This document shows positions 1 through 9,181 of a stretch of 64,000 nt of DNA, in pieces. A program made the translations under genes and the position numbers. The notes under the pieces are model-generated. The model saw only the letters and a list, made by a program, of their open reading frames with translations. It had not been told where the DNA came from and searched no databases. The stretch's first letter is position 1; each line of letters opens with the position of its first letter. This stretch comes from Lysinibacillus composti (GTDB lineage Bacteria; Bacillota; Bacilli; Bacillales_A; Planococcaceae), in NCBI RefSeq assembly GCF_016908465.1, contig NZ_JAFBDY010000001.1, forward strand, positions 124,001-188,000. Direction: 5' to 3'.

Positions 1-33
1 CGTTATACTAATGTGTAACGGCTTTTTATTTTT
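1..33 (+). terminator. Intrinsic terminator of the gene upstream of the window
   Basis: An 8-bp stem, CGTTATAC (1-8) with GTGTAACG (13-20) around a TAAT loop, is followed by a T-rich run at 23-33. It most likely ends transcription of a plus-strand gene lying before position 1; in B. subtilis the coaE/ytaF genes sit there. Confidence 0.6.
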
Positions 34-133
34 TAAACACTAATGTTAGGTCGGATATATCTTGAATCGATGTTGTTTTCAGAAAATAATAACTTTTTAT
101 TTACCTTAATATTATGTTCACCTTTTTCGATAA

Positions 134-144
134 TGTGCTATACT
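134..144 (+). promoter_or_regulatory. gapB -10 region overlapping a CcpN-like box
   Basis: TATACT at 139-144 with an upstream TG (136-137) forms an extended -10 element; no good -35 is visible. The 11-mer TGTGCTATACT at 134-144 fits the CcpN operator consensus TRTGHYATAYW as I remember it. CcpN represses gapB during glycolytic growth in B. subtilis, so binding here would cover the promoter. Whether this genome has ccpN cannot be seen from the window. Confidence 0.45.
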
Positions 145-199
145 AATTGGGAGAAAAGTAATCATAATTAATTCGTTATAAACGGGAGGATATTTTATA

Positions 200-1219
200 A
201 TGACAGTTTCTATTGCTATTAATGGATTTGGCCGAATCGGTCGTATGGTTTTCCGACAAGCAATCGTACAAGATAATCTAGATGTTGTGGCAATTAATGC
301 AAGTTACCCTGCTGAAACGTTAGCACATTTAATTAAGTATGACACAAATCACGGTATATTCGATGGTACTGTTGTTGTAGAAAAAGACGCACTAATTGTT
401 AATGGTAAGCGAGTACAACTTATTAGTGAACGTGATCCATTACAATTACCATGGAAACAATTAGGTGTTGATTTAGTAATTGAAGCGACAGGTAAATTTA
501 ACGAACGTGATAAAGCTGCAATGCATATTGAAGCGGGTGCTAAAAAAGTAATTTTAACTGCACCTGGTAAAAACGAAGATATTACAATTGTTATGGGTGT
601 TAATGATGAGCTACTTGATATTAGTAAACATGATGTTATTTCCAATGCATCATGTACAACAAACTGCTTAGCTCCTGTAGCAAAAGTCTTAAATGATACA
701 TTTGGTATTGAAAGTGGATTAATGACAACTGTTCATGCTTATACAAATGACCAAAAAAATATTGATAATCCACATAAAGATTTACGCCGTGCACGCGCAT
801 GTGCTCAATCAATTATACCTACTTCAACAGGTGCTGCAAAGGCATTATCTTTAGTGTTACCTGAGTTAAAAGGTAAATTACACGGTATGGCATTACGTGT
901 ACCAACACCTAATGTTTCATTAGTTGACCTAGTGGTAGATTTAGAAAAAGATGTTACTGTGGAAGAAGTAAATGGTGCATTCAAAGCAGCAGCAGAAGGC
1001 CCACTTAAAGGAATCTTAAACTTTACAACTGAACCATTAGTTTCAACTGATTATAATACAACAACTTATTCTTCAACGGTAGATGGACCTTTAACGATGG
1101 TAATTGGTTCTAGAAAAGTTAAAGTACTTGCTTGGTATGATAATGAATGGGGTTACTCAGCACGTGTCGTTGACTTAATGCAAAAAGTTGTGAAAGAATT
1201 AGAAAAAGTAGTGGTATAA
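200..1219 (+). CDS. gapB: Glyceraldehyde-3-phosphate dehydrogenase, gluconeogenic GapB type
   Basis: Cytosolic enzyme interconverting 1,3-bisphosphoglycerate and glyceraldehyde 3-phosphate; the GapB paralogue works in the gluconeogenic direction, usually with NADP(H). The 339-residue product has the Rossmann motif GFGRIGR at residues 9-15 and the active-site segment SNASCTTNC with Cys152. The stretch INASYPAETLAHL after the second beta strand has Ala where NAD-preferring GapA has Asp, a mark of GapB, and the whole chain resembles B. subtilis GapB closely. ATG follows GGGAGGA at 184-190. It is a single-gene unit ending at a hairpin terminator. In B. subtilis speD lies between gapB and nrdR; it is absent here. 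Confidence 0.95.
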   Translation: MTVSIAINGFGRIGRMVFRQAIVQDNLDVVAINASYPAETLAHLIKYDTNHGIFDGTVVVEKDALIVNGKRVQLISERDPLQLPWKQLGVDLVIEATGKFNERDKAAMHIEAGAKKVILTAPGKNEDITIVMGVNDELLDISKHDVISNASCTTNCLAPVAKVLNDTFGIESGLMTTVHAYTNDQKNIDNPHKDLRRARACAQSIIPTSTGAAKALSLVLPELKGKLHGMALRVPTPNVSLVDLVVDLEKDVTVEEVNGAFKAAAEGPLKGILNFTTEPLVSTDYNTTTYSSTVDGPLTMVIGSRKVKVLAWYDNEWGYSARVVDLMQKVVKELEKVVV

Positions 1220-1261
1220 GATAGTTTTAACAATTTTAGTTAAATCGTAATTAATATTCTT

Positions 1262-1294
1262 AAAAAGGTAGAGGATTCTCTGCCTTTTTTCTTT
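1262..1294 (+). terminator. gapB intrinsic terminator
   Basis: AAAAAGGTAGAG (1262-1273) pairs with CTCTGCCTTTTT (1278-1289) around a GATT loop, with one T-G wobble, and the transcript end is U-rich. Confidence 0.85.
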
Positions 1295-1373
1295 TATATT
1301 CGCTAAATTATAATAAATATATTAAAATGAACTTCTACATAAACCATAGAGTTGTTTCTATGGGAAATAAATT

Positions 1374-1382
1374 TGTTATAAT
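1374..1382 (+). promoter_or_regulatory. Extended -10 promoter of nrdR-dnaB-dnaI
   Basis: TGTTATAAT at 1374-1382 is a perfect TG-N-TATAAT extended -10 element, 30 bases before the nrdR ATG. The -35 region is weak (TTGTTT at 1352-1357, spacer 19). Confidence 0.5.
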
Positions 1383-1412
1383 GAAATAAAAAGATTGAAT
1401 CAGGTGAATTTT

Positions 1413-1883
1413 ATGAGATGTCCAGCTTGTCAATTCAACGGTACACGTGTAATTGATTCAAGACCAGTTGATGATAATAAAGAAATTCGGAGAAGGCGTG
1501 AATGTGAATCTTGTGGTTTTCGATTTACAACCTTTGAAAAAATTGAAGAAACTCCTTTAATTGTTGTTAAAAAAGGAGGTTCACGCGAAGAATTTAGTCG
1601 AGAAAAAGTATTGCGCGGACTAATTCGAGCTTGTGAAAAGAGGCCAGTACCGCTAGAAACGTTAAATGAAATGGTCATGTCAATCGAAAAAGATTTAAGA
1701 CGTTTAGGCAATGCGGAAGTTCATTCTGAGGAAGTTGGCGAAATGGTGATGGACAGGCTCGCACAAATCGACGAAGTGGCATATGTTCGATTTGCTTCTG
1801 TATATAGACAGTTTAAAGATATAAGTGTATTTATCTCTGAACTAAAAGAATTACTTCAACGTCAGTCAGATGAGAGAAAATAA
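1413..1883 (+). CDS. nrdR: Transcriptional repressor NrdR
   Basis: Zinc- and nucleotide-binding repressor of ribonucleotide reductase operons. The 156-residue product starts with a zinc ribbon (CPAC near residue 3 and CESC near residue 31), followed by an ATP-cone domain beginning [18 protein letters not shown], both diagnostic of NrdR. I start at ATG 1413, preceded by AGGTGA (1402-1407); an in-frame TTG at 1395 would add six residues but has no ribosome binding site. It heads the nrdR-dnaB-dnaI cluster, with dnaB 17 bases downstream, the same order as in Bacillus. Confidence 0.93.
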   Translation: MRCPACQFNGTRVIDSRPVDDNKEIRRRRECESCGFRFTTFEKIEETPLIVVKKGGSREEFSREKVLRGLIRACEKRPVPLETLNEMVMSIEKDLRRLGNAEVHSEEVGEMVMDRLAQIDEVAYVRFASVYRQFKDISVFISELKELLQRQSDERK

Positions 1884-1900
1884 AAATTAGGAGGGATAAA

Positions 1901-3298
1901 ATGGTTCATTTGTATAAAGAAGTACAACCACTGGATCATTTTGAAATCCAACTCCCTCATTCATTATCGACCAATGAACGACAATTAATTACGCTATTTT
2001 ACCAACCTTTAACGGGGCCGGAACCAATTAGTTTATTTTTAACATTGTGGGCGGAGGGTGAAGACTCTACAAATACATTGTTTACACATTACCATTTAAT
2101 GAATGTGTTAGACATGTCAATCGGAAAAGTGTTTGAAGCGCGTATTGCTCTCGAGGCCATTGGATTACTTCGTACTTGGCGAAAAGATCAAGAAAATGGT
2201 CGAAGTTTTATTTATGAATTGGTTAGGCCATTAGATGCAACTTCTTTCTTTGATGATCCTTTATTATCGATGTTTTTATTTAGTAAAATTGGCGAGCAAG
2301 CATATCGGAAGTTAAGAAAACGATTTATTAAACCGGATCATAAACAAGCATACCAAGAGGTTTCCCGCACCTTTATTGATGTTTATAAACCAGTGCATAC
2401 AAATGTTCCACAAGATCTTTTGGGACATGAAGGGAATAAATCTATAAAAAATTACCCGTTTTATTATGCTTCTTTTGATTTCAACTTATTAATGTCAGGT
2501 TTGTCCGAACAACTTATACCTTCTAGTTCAATAACTGTTGAAATAAAAGAAAGTATTGCAAAGCTTGCGTTTTTATATCAACTAACACCTTTAGATATGC
2601 AAAAGGTAGTCATATTAGCGCTTGATGATCAAATGAATATATCTCGTGAACGTCTAAGAAAAGCAGCAGCCGATTTTTATAAATTGACTGTTTCAAAAGA
2701 CGCACCAAAATTGGAGAAAACATTTAATCAGCCTAGAGAGCTACAGCAAGAGCAACAGTCTCAAACTCTTACGAAAGAGCAAGAACTTCTTCAATATTTA
2801 GAAAAGACACCACCAATTCAAGTCTTAAGGGATATTAATAATGGGAAAGAACCGCTAACTTCATCGGTTGAATTAGCAGATGATTTAATCCTTAAGCACG
2901 GGATGCCAGTCGGTGTCGTGAATGTACTACTTGAGTATGTCATGCTTACCACAGATATGAAGTTGCCAAGAAAGTATGTTGAAAGAATTGCAGATCATTG
3001 GATTCGTAAAAACTTAAAAACAGCAAAAGAAGCAATGGAACTTGCACGTACTGAGCGCGATCAATACGTTCAATGGAAAAATGAAAACGACAATAAACAG
3101 CAACCCAACTCGGCTGTCTATAAAAAGTCGAATCGTAAAAATACAAGAAGAGAAGAACAAGTTCCAGAATGGTTCTATAAGCGAAATGAACCAAAAACTG
3201 AAGAAGAACAACAGTCGGAAAACTCCGCTATTGATTTTGAACAAGAGCGCCAAAAAATATTGCAAAAATTAGGCGTAGAAGATGGGCAGGTGAAATAA
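1901..3298 (+). CDS. dnaB: Replication initiation and membrane attachment protein DnaB
   Basis: Gram-positive DnaB (not the helicase) helps load the replicative helicase DnaC at oriC and at restarting forks, together with DnaD and DnaI, and is membrane associated. The 465-residue product is close to the usual length of about 470. The middle and C-terminal parts look like the DnaB/DnaD homology domains, including a helical segment around residues 300-390 (ELLQYLEKTPP onward), followed by a charged, low-complexity tail rich in Lys, Asn and Glu. ATG 1901 follows AGGAGGG. The stop codon overlaps the ribosome binding region of dnaI, so the two are probably translationally coupled. Confidence 0.9.
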   Translation: MVHLYKEVQPLDHFEIQLPHSLSTNERQLITLFYQPLTGPEPISLFLTLWAEGEDSTNTLFTHYHLMNVLDMSIGKVFEARIALEAIGLLRTWRKDQENGRSFIYELVRPLDATSFFDDPLLSMFLFSKIGEQAYRKLRKRFIKPDHKQAYQEVSRTFIDVYKPVHTNVPQDLLGHEGNKSIKNYPFYYASFDFNLLMSGLSEQLIPSSSITVEIKESIAKLAFLYQLTPLDMQKVVILALDDQMNISRERLRKAAADFYKLTVSKDAPKLEKTFNQPRELQQEQQSQTLTKEQELLQYLEKTPPIQVLRDINNGKEPLTSSVELADDLILKHGMPVGVVNVLLEYVMLTTDMKLPRKYVERIADHWIRKNLKTAKEAMELARTERDQYVQWKNENDNKQQPNSAVYKKSNRKNTRREEQVPEWFYKRNEPKTEEEQQSENSAIDFEQERQKILQKLGVEDGQVK

Positions 3299-3299
3299 A

Positions 3300-4238
3300 A
3301 TCGAACCAATTAATAAAGCATTACAAAGAACAATACAAGTACCATCATTTCAACAACGCTATAATGCTATTCGTCAAGAAATTTTAGAAAATGAGCAAGT
3401 ACAAAAATTCTTAGCGGCCAATGACAAAGTTGTTAATAAAGAAATGGTTGATCGAAGTTTGCCTAGGTTGCATGAATATATCAGTCAATCTACGTCTTGC
3501 TGTAAATGTGGTACAACAGAACAATGTACAAATTATTTAAAAGGATTTGTTCCTAAACTTGTGATTTCTCATAATTTAATTGATGTGGAATATGAGCGTT
3601 GTGAGCAAAAAATGATTGAAGATGAGCGTCGAATCGTTGAGGATATGATTTCAAGCATGCATATGCCAAAGGATGTTCTTCAAGCAACGTTAAAAGACTT
3701 ACAGATTGACAATAGATCACGAATCGATATTGCGAATAAAGCGGCTGATTTTATAGCACAATATAAAAGTACAGGTGAATTACCTTCAAAAGGCTTTTAT
3801 TTATATGGTGAATTTGGTGTTGGTAAATCATTTGTATTAGGCGCAATAGCAAATGAATTAGCAACCTTAAAAGTTAGATCTGTAGTGGTCTTTGTCCCAG
3901 AGTTTTTCCGTGAAATGAAAAATTCAATCCAAGATCAATCATTACAAGAGAAAGTGGATTATGTGAAAAAAGCGCCAGTTCTCATGTTAGATGATATTGG
4001 TGCTGAAACAATATCAAGCTGGACGCGCGATGAAATTCTCGGTACAATTTTACATTATCGTATGAGTGAGCAATTACCTACGTTTATTACATCGAATTTT
4101 GACTATACTGGATTAGAGCATCATTTAGCACAATCATCGCGCGGTGATGTTGAAGTAGTAAAAGCAGCCCGAATTATGGAACGTATTAAAGCAATTACGA
4201 TTCCAATTCAAATGGGTGGGTCAAACCGTAGACGATAG
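3300..4238 (+). CDS. dnaI: Primosomal helicase loader DnaI, apparently with an ATC start
   Basis: AAA+ ATPase that loads the DnaC helicase onto DNA during replication initiation and restart. The frame is open from 3294, after a stop at 3291, and reads (I)EPINKALQR from the ATC at 3300, matching the family start MEPIG...L. This gives 312 residues against 311 in B. subtilis. There is no ATG, GTG or TTG in frame before ATG 3444, which would remove 48 conserved residues. AGGTG at 3287-3291 sits eight bases before the ATC. Features seen: N-terminal zinc-binding cysteines (CCKCGTTEQC), Walker A GEFGVGKS, Walker B VLMLDDIGAE. The start is therefore non-canonical or a G-to-C change; the gene identity is secure. 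Confidence 0.88.
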   Translation: MEPINKALQRTIQVPSFQQRYNAIRQEILENEQVQKFLAANDKVVNKEMVDRSLPRLHEYISQSTSCCKCGTTEQCTNYLKGFVPKLVISHNLIDVEYERCEQKMIEDERRIVEDMISSMHMPKDVLQATLKDLQIDNRSRIDIANKAADFIAQYKSTGELPSKGFYLYGEFGVGKSFVLGAIANELATLKVRSVVVFVPEFFREMKNSIQDQSLQEKVDYVKKAPVLMLDDIGAETISSWTRDEILGTILHYRMSEQLPTFITSNFDYTGLEHHLAQSSRGDVEVVKAARIMERIKAITIPIQMGGSNRRR

Positions 4239-4261
4239 TAATCGAATTTTGGAGATTGCAG

Positions 4262-4290
4262 TTGCATTTCCGTGAATTCGAGCGTATACT
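4262..4290 (+). promoter_or_regulatory. Candidate sigma-A promoter of the thrS leader
   Basis: TTGCAT (4262-4267), a 17-base spacer and TATACT (4285-4290) place a start near 4297, just before the T-box leader. Confidence 0.5.
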
Positions 4291-4319
4291 TTCAATGTAA
4301 ATATTTATCTATATACTTG

Positions 4320-4554
4320 CTTTGAAGAGGACAACAAGTTTGTGATACGACTTGAAGAGAGGGAGGCCTTGGCTGAAAGCTTCCTAGTACGATCGCAACC
4401 TTTACTACCTTGGAGCATTGATGGGGATAATCCATCAACGTTGAATCGGTACGTTAACCGACCTAGAGCTTCGTCCTGAGTGTATACTCGGAAGGAAGAA
4501 GGGTGGAACCACGAGCATACGCGTCGTCCCTTTTATTAGGGATGGCGCTTTTTT
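4320..4554 (+). ncRNA. T-box leader of thrS, threonine specifier
   Basis: T-box riboswitch that senses uncharged tRNA-Thr and switches between terminator and antiterminator. The T-box sequence AGGGTGGAACCACG lies at 4500-4513. The terminator pairs GCGTCGTCCC (4521-4530) with GGGATGGCGC (4539-4548), then a T run. By alignment with the pheS leader in this window, the specifier codon is ACC at 4407-4409, matching threonine. The 5' boundary is approximate. Confidence 0.9.
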
Positions 4555-4663
4555 GTTTATGGCAAGATTCCAATAATTAATATGGGTAATTGTTCTTGTT
4601 ATGCGTGGCATCTAACAAAGGTTTTGTAATTTATTTTAATTAACCAATAAAGGAGATACTAAC

Positions 4664-6595
4664 ATGTCAGAAGTAATCAAATTAACTTTCCCAGATGGTG
4701 CTATAAAGGAATTTGAGCGCGGTACATCAACAGCAGATATTGCTGGATCTATTAGCCCGGGTCTTAAAAAGCAAGCTCTTGCTGGTAAGTTAAATGGAAC
4801 ACTAATTGATTTAAAAACACCAATCGAAGAAGATGGCGCAATCGAAATTATTACACCAAAATCAGAGGAAGCTCTTGAAATTTTACGTCACTCTACTGCT
4901 CATTTAACAGCTCAAGCTGTAAAACGTTTATTCCCAGATGTAAAGTTAGGAATTGGTCCAGTAATTGAAGGGGGTTTCTACTACGATATCGATTCACCAA
5001 CTCCTATTTCAGCAGAGGATCTTCCGAAAATTGAAAAAGAAATGAAAAAAATTATTTCTGAAAATATAGAGATTGATCGCAAAAATGTTACTCGTGATGA
5101 AGCGCAAAAAATTTACGAGGAAATCGGTGATGAATATAAATTAGAATTACTTGAAGCAATTCCAGCTGATGAACAAGTATCGATTTATTATCAAGGTGAT
5201 TTCTTTGATTTATGCCGCGGTATTCACGTACCTTCAACAGGTAAATTAAAAGAGTTTAAATTATTATCATTAGCTGGTGCTTACTGGCGTGGTAACTCAG
5301 ATAATAAAATGCTTCAACGTATTTACGGTACTGCATTCTTCAATAAAGAAGATTTAAAACATCATCTTCAAATGCTTGAAGAAGCAAAAGAACGTGATCA
5401 CCGCAAAATTGGTAAAGAATTAGAATTATTTACTTTGTCTCAAACTGTAGGTCAAGGTTTACCTCTTTGGTTACCAAATGGTGCGACAATCCGCCGTACA
5501 ATTGAACGCTATATCGTCGATAAAGAAGTGCGCCTTGGTTACAAACATGTTTATACACCGGTATTAGGTTCAAAAACTTTATATGAAACGTCTGGTCACT
5601 GGGATCACTATCAAGAAGATATGTTCCCTCCAATGGAAATGGATAACGAAACATTGGTATTACGTCCAATGAACTGTCCACATCATATGGAGGTTTATAA
5701 ATCATCTATGCATTCTTACCGCCACTTACCAATTCGTATTGGTGAATTAGGAACAATGCATCGTTATGAAAGTTCAGGTGGACTTTCAGGTTTACAACGT
5801 GTACGTGGAATGACTTTAAATGATGCACACATTTTCGTACGTCCAGACCAAATTAAAGAAGAATTCAAACGTGTTGTTGAATTGATTTTAGACGTTTATA
5901 AAGATTTTGATTTAAATGACTATAAATTCCGCCTATCTTACCGTGATCCACAAGATAAAGAAAAGTATTTTGATGATGACGCAATGTGGGAAAAAGCGCA
6001 AAGTATGTTAAAAGAAGCAATGGATGACTTAGGATTAGACTATTTTGAAGCTGAAGGCGAAGCTGCATTCTATGGTCCAAAACTAGATGTTCAAGTAAAA
6101 ACTGCAATCGGTAAAGAAGAAACATTATCAACAGTTCAACTTGACTTCTTATTACCAGAACGGTTCGATTTAACATATATCGGAGAAGACGGTAAACACC
6201 ATCGCCCAGTTGTAATTCACCGTGGTGTTGTTTCTACAATGGAGCGCTTTGTAGCCTTCTTAATTGAAGAGTACAAAGGTGCCTTCCCAACATGGTTAGC
6301 ACCAGTGCAAGTAGAAGTAATTCCAGTTTCGAATGAAGTACACTATGACTATGCACGTAATGTTGTTGAAAAATTACAAGCAGAAGGCGTACGTGTTGAG
6401 ATGGATGACCGAGAAGAAAAGCTTGGTTATAAAATCCGTGAAGCTCAAATGAAAAAAATTCCGTATATGCTTGTTCTAGGGGATAAAGAAGTAGAAGGAA
6501 ATGAAGTGAACGTACGTCGTTACGGTTCGAAAGACTCTGAAACAATTTCACTTGATGAATTCGTAGCTAACATTAAAACTGAAATTACAAAATAA
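4664..6595 (+). CDS. thrS: Threonine--tRNA ligase
   Basis: Class II synthetase charging tRNA-Thr, with editing of mischarged serine. The 643-residue product has the full architecture: TGS domain at residues 1-62, editing domain with the HxxxH motif at His76/His80, a catalytic core from about 270 to 530 with zinc ligand Cys338 in MNCPHHME and motif 2 around MHRYE, and the C-terminal anticodon-binding domain from about 545. ATG 4664 follows AAGGAGATA. It is controlled by the T-box leader just upstream and closed by a strong terminator. B. subtilis has ytxBC between dnaI and thrS; they are missing here. Confidence 0.97.
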   Translation: MSEVIKLTFPDGAIKEFERGTSTADIAGSISPGLKKQALAGKLNGTLIDLKTPIEEDGAIEIITPKSEEALEILRHSTAHLTAQAVKRLFPDVKLGIGPVIEGGFYYDIDSPTPISAEDLPKIEKEMKKIISENIEIDRKNVTRDEAQKIYEEIGDEYKLELLEAIPADEQVSIYYQGDFFDLCRGIHVPSTGKLKEFKLLSLAGAYWRGNSDNKMLQRIYGTAFFNKEDLKHHLQMLEEAKERDHRKIGKELELFTLSQTVGQGLPLWLPNGATIRRTIERYIVDKEVRLGYKHVYTPVLGSKTLYETSGHWDHYQEDMFPPMEMDNETLVLRPMNCPHHMEVYKSSMHSYRHLPIRIGELGTMHRYESSGGLSGLQRVRGMTLNDAHIFVRPDQIKEEFKRVVELILDVYKDFDLNDYKFRLSYRDPQDKEKYFDDDAMWEKAQSMLKEAMDDLGLDYFEAEGEAAFYGPKLDVQVKTAIGKEETLSTVQLDFLLPERFDLTYIGEDGKHHRPVVIHRGVVSTMERFVAFLIEEYKGAFPTWLAPVQVEVIPVSNEVHYDYARNVVEKLQAEGVRVEMDDREEKLGYKIREAQMKKIPYMLVLGDKEVEGNEVNVRRYGSKDSETISLDEFVANIKTEITK

Positions 6596-6603
6596 TTTAC
6601 CAA

Positions 6604-6632
6604 ACGCATCGACATTAGTCGGTGCGTTTTTT
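6604..6632 (+). terminator. thrS intrinsic terminator
   Basis: ACGCATCGAC (6604-6613) pairs with GTCGGTGCGT (6618-6627) around ATTA, followed by T residues to 6632. Confidence 0.9.
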
Positions 6633-6642
6633 ATGTATATGT

Positions 6643-6679
6643 CCCCACTTACAAATTAGGGTATAATTGGTAAGTGGGG
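6643..6679 (+). promoter_or_regulatory. 10-bp inverted repeat spanning the SLH gene promoter
   Basis: CCCCACTTAC (6643-6652) and GTAAGTGGGG (6670-6679) are perfect inverted repeats separated by 17 bases. The consensus -10 TATAAT (6662-6667) lies in the spacer, and the right arm runs into the ribosome binding site GGGGTGA. It could be an operator or, if transcription starts upstream, an RNA hairpin masking the ribosome site. Confidence 0.5.
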
Positions 6680-6687
6680 TGAAGATC

Positions 6688-7617
6688 ATGAGAAAAACAA
6701 TTTTTGGAGTTGTACTTAGTTTTAGTCTGTTATTTAATAACTCTACAGCAGATGCAAGTGTTCATTATAAAGATGTAAAACCATCAGATAATTTTTACCC
6801 AGCAGTGGAAAATATGATTGAACAAGGTGCCATTAGTAGCACTTTGCCTTATTTTCATCCATATGAAAAAGTAACACGTGGACAAGCATCTAAAATGATA
6901 GCTGTAGCAGCAGGTTTGGATTATAAAAATGTAGATGACTTTGCTAATTTTAGGGATGTTCCTAGCACGCATCAATTTTATCCATATATTGATGTGATGT
7001 TTCGTGAATTGATTATAGGTGGCTATAATTACTATGAATTTGGGGTAAATGAATATTTAACGAGAGGTCAGATGGCAAGAATCTTAGTGAATGCATTTAA
7101 AGTACCTTTGTTGTCAATTAGTGCGCATTCCAATCCTTTGCAGTTTAAAGATATTTATTATAATTATAAAAATGTAGCTGAAGTTTATAAACAACACGGA
7201 ATAGAAATCATGACGTTAAAACAGTTCAATCTTCTATCTGGATTATCAGAGACAGAGTATGGAATCAACAAACCTGTAACTCGTGCACAACTTGTACTTC
7301 TGATTAATCAGTTACAAGAACAAAAAGATAATTATACGAATTTACGCAGACTAACGTTTAGAGAGTATTTTAATAATTGGAGAAATGCAGAGTTTACTAT
7401 TGAAGATCAGTCCATAGTGAAAATTGTATCCTATACAAGTGATCAAATTAAAAGAGAATACGCATATAATTATCCACCAATTCCGAATCAAGCATTATTA
7501 AAACCATTAAAAGAAGGTACAACAAGAATAATCTCGACGAATGGTGAGGAAATAAATGTAACTGTATATGAACAAGATGATGTATTAAGAACATCTTTTG
7601 AAAAAATAACGGAATAA
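6688..7617 (+). CDS. Secreted S-layer homology (SLH) domain protein
   Basis: Probable cell-wall-anchored exported protein of 309 residues. Residues 1-23 form a signal peptide (MRKTIFGVVLSFSLLFNNST, cleavage likely after ADA). Three SLH repeats follow at about 28-80, 88-140 and 152-215, with the typical F/YxDV...Y...I starts and TRGQ or TRAQ near the ends; SLH domains bind pyruvylated secondary wall polymer. The last 95 residues match no family I recognise. ATG 6688 is chosen because GGGGTGA (6676-6682) precedes it and it begins a good signal peptide; an upstream in-frame TTG at 6667 overlaps the -10. It appears monocistronic, with no clear terminator. Confidence 0.85.
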   Translation: MRKTIFGVVLSFSLLFNNSTADASVHYKDVKPSDNFYPAVENMIEQGAISSTLPYFHPYEKVTRGQASKMIAVAAGLDYKNVDDFANFRDVPSTHQFYPYIDVMFRELIIGGYNYYEFGVNEYLTRGQMARILVNAFKVPLLSISAHSNPLQFKDIYYNYKNVAEVYKQHGIEIMTLKQFNLLSGLSETEYGINKPVTRAQLVLLINQLQEQKDNYTNLRRLTFREYFNNWRNAEFTIEDQSIVKIVSYTSDQIKREYAYNYPPIPNQALLKPLKEGTTRIISTNGEEINVTVYEQDDVLRTSFEKITE

Positions 7618-7714
7618 AATTGACACTTTATCAAAATTAGTACTTTATTTTTATTGTATGAATTGGTATAATAAATCTCGTCGATAAATTAGTTTGAATA
7701 AGAAAAATATTTAT

Positions 7715-7743
7715 TTGACATTCAATTACCTAGATGATAATAT
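7715..7743 (+). promoter_or_regulatory. Sigma-A promoter of the infC-rpmI-rplT operon
   Basis: TTGACA (7715-7720), a 17-base spacer and TAATAT (7738-7743) preceded by TG at 7735-7736. This is a strong promoter with a start near 7750. Confidence 0.75.
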
Positions 7744-7749
7744 TGATTA

Positions 7750-7914
7750 GGTTATGAATACAAGTTTGTGGTTGAAGTAGAGGCTGCCCGCTTCTCACCT
7801 GCTATAACGCTAACGCTGTTAACAGGTATTTACACGTTGAATTGATTATACGCTAAACTATGCGTATGTATATACAGCGGGCGGACATCTTCTAAAAATG
7901 TCCGTCCTTTTTTT
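7750..7914 (+). ncRNA. L20-type ribosomal protein leader with attenuator
   Basis: Structured 5' region of infC-rpmI-rplT. In Bacillus, free ribosomal protein L20 binds this leader and promotes termination. The terminator pairs GGCGGACAT (7880-7888) with ATGTCCGTC (7898-7906), then seven Ts. An upstream segment GCCCGCT (7786-7792) is complementary to AGCGGGC (7876-7882), which overlaps the terminator's 5' arm, giving a mutually exclusive antiterminator. The family call rests on position and this switch. Confidence 0.75.
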
Positions 7915-7999
7915 ATGGACATACATAGGAAGTGTACCGTTCAACCGGGCAACTTGCCCAAACCATGTATTCGCGACACAATCTCGGAGGTGGATTAGT

Positions 8000-8518
8000 A
8001 TTAGCAAAGACATGTATGTAAACGAAGGCATTCGCGCACGTGAATTACGTTTAATCGATCATAATGGTGATCAACTAGGAGTAAAAACGCGTAACGAAGC
8101 GTTAGATATTGCCGCTCGTGCAAACTTGGATCTTGTCCTAGTGGCTCCTCAAGCCAAGCCGCCAGTCGCACGTATCATGGACTATGGTAAATTTAAGTTC
8201 GAACAGCAAAAGAAAGATCGTGAAGTTCGTAAAAATCAAAAGATCATCAATATTAAAGAAGTTCGTTTAAGTCCGACAATTGATGAACATGATTTCCAAA
8301 CAAAATTACGTAATGCAGTTAAATTCCTTGAAAAAGGCGATAAAGTAAAATGCTCATTGCGTTTTAAAGGTCGTGCCATTACGCATAAAGAAATTGGTCA
8401 ACGTGTTTTAGATCGTTTTGCTGAAGCTTGTGCCGAAGTAGCTACGGTAGAACAGAAGCCGAAGATGGAAGGCCGAAGCATGTTCTTAGTTCTACAACCG
8501 AAGAACGAGAAAAAGTAA
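8000..8518 (+). CDS. infC: Translation initiation factor IF-3, AUU start
   Basis: IF-3 binds the 30S subunit, keeps 50S off and proofreads the initiator tRNA and start codon. The product has 172 residues and begins [18 protein letters not shown], matching the Geobacillus and B. subtilis IF-3 N-terminus. The start is ATT 8000, nine bases after GGAGG (7986-7990); another ATT at 7994 is too close. An AUU start is a known infC trait and lets IF-3 limit its own translation. The open frame continues upstream to 7898 but runs through the leader terminator and is not coding. The gene heads the infC-rpmI-rplT operon. Confidence 0.94.
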   Translation: MSKDMYVNEGIRARELRLIDHNGDQLGVKTRNEALDIAARANLDLVLVAPQAKPPVARIMDYGKFKFEQQKKDREVRKNQKIINIKEVRLSPTIDEHDFQTKLRNAVKFLEKGDKVKCSLRFKGRAITHKEIGQRVLDRFAEACAEVATVEQKPKMEGRSMFLVLQPKNEKK

Positions 8519-8549
8519 TATTGACGAATAGTTTAGGAGGAAATTCGAT

Positions 8550-8750
8550 ATGCCAAAAATGAAAACTCACCGTGGCGCTGCGAAGCGTTTCAAAAAAACG
8601 GGCAAAGGAAAATTAAAATTTGACCGTGCTTATGGTAGCCACTTATTCGCTAACAAATCAACAAAACAAAAACGTCACCTACGTAAAGGTAAAGTAATGA
8701 CTTCTGGTGACTTCAAACGTATCAGATCTCTATTAACTTACATGAAATAA
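8550..8750 (+). CDS. rpmI: 50S ribosomal protein L35
   Basis: A 66-residue, highly basic protein with the family start [15 protein letters not shown] and the end LLTYMK. It is a component of the large ribosomal subunit. ATG 8550 follows AGGAGGA, 31 bases after infC, in the invariant infC-rpmI-rplT order. Confidence 0.98.
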   Translation: MPKMKTHRGAAKRFKKTGKGKLKFDRAYGSHLFANKSTKQKRHLRKGKVMTSGDFKRIRSLLTYMK

Positions 8751-8805
8751 TTCATTTTATGTAATACATTGTTCGTGATTTATATTAAACATTCGGAAGA
8801 ATTAG

Positions 8806-9180
<375 letters not shown>

Positions 9181-9181
9181 A

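Noticed and set aside
3444-4238. dnaI starting at ATG 3444
   Set aside because: It has no ribosome site and would cut off 48 residues that match the DnaI N-terminus; the frame continues back to the ATC at 3300.
7898-7999. N-terminal extension of infC
   Set aside because: The frame is open from 7898, but this stretch includes the leader terminator; the conserved IF-3 sequence and the ribosome site place the start at ATT 8000.
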